In this document: positions 14,589 through 14,589 of the stretch, one piece after another
Layout: each line of letters begins with the position of its first letter
Position numbering within the stretch: the first letter of the stretch is position 1
Notes under the pieces: model-generated
Seen by the model: the letters and a program-made list of their open reading frames with translations, nothing else
What the model was told of the DNA's origin: nothing
The model's database searches: none
Position numbers and translations under genes: made by a program
Source: CAYSBK01 sp964429265
Lineage (GTDB): Bacteria; Planctomycetota; Phycisphaerae; Sedimentisphaerales; Anaerobacaceae
NCBI GenBank assembly: GCA_964429265.1
Contig: CAYSBK010000046.1
Location: 1-14,589 of the forward strand
Length of the DNA stretch: 14,589 nt
Reading direction: 5' to 3'

Positions 14589-14589
14589 G

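Overview
The window looks like a GC-rich (roughly 60%) bacterial chromosome with short intergenic gaps and frequent operon-style spacing. A secreted S55-type (SpoIVB-like) protease followed by a secreted beta-propeller, together with the style of the other proteins, suggests a planctomycete-like organism, possibly of the Phycisphaerae/Sedimentisphaerales type. That is an inference from gene content; no rRNA or other phylogenetic marker was checked.

Layout. (1) 1-1610, plus strand: the C-terminal part of a PAS/HisKA/HATPase sensor kinase, then a small membrane protein with a GspC/PilP-like periplasmic domain. (2) 1611-2499: no intact gene. It holds an internally deleted IS256-type insertion sequence with both inverted repeats, a repeat-rich patch with a short truncated reading frame, and the 5' half of a tRNA-Ser(UGA) that breaks at the anticodon loop. 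This looks like a decayed integration site. (3) 2500-4451, minus strand: an RluD-type pseudouridine synthase downstream of a membrane-anchored TPR-like protein. (4) About 4452-4585: a divergent intergenic region where two promoter-like sequences share one palindromic TTGCAA box. (5) 4586-9554, plus strand, a tight operon: secreted S55-family protease, secreted seven-blade propeller with Ig-like modules, and a class I fumarate hydratase alpha subunit without its beta partner. (6) 9551-12506, minus strand, a tight operon in transcription order pdxA, rsmA, secreted alpha/beta hydrolase. (7) 12512-14588, minus strand: a less GC-rich cassette consisting of the tail of an unknown gene, a DNA methyltransferase, and a protein with a SAP-like N-terminus and a PD-(D/E)XK-like motif. 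This is best read as a type II restriction-modification system inserted directly upstream of pdxA.

How the genes relate. pdxA (vitamin B6) and rsmA (16S rRNA methylation) form a classic linked pair, here translationally overlapping. rluD adds a second RNA-modification gene. The protease and propeller are both exported and probably co-transcribed. The two regions most worth a second look are the restriction-modification cassette of unknown specificity and the broken tRNA-Ser/IS region.
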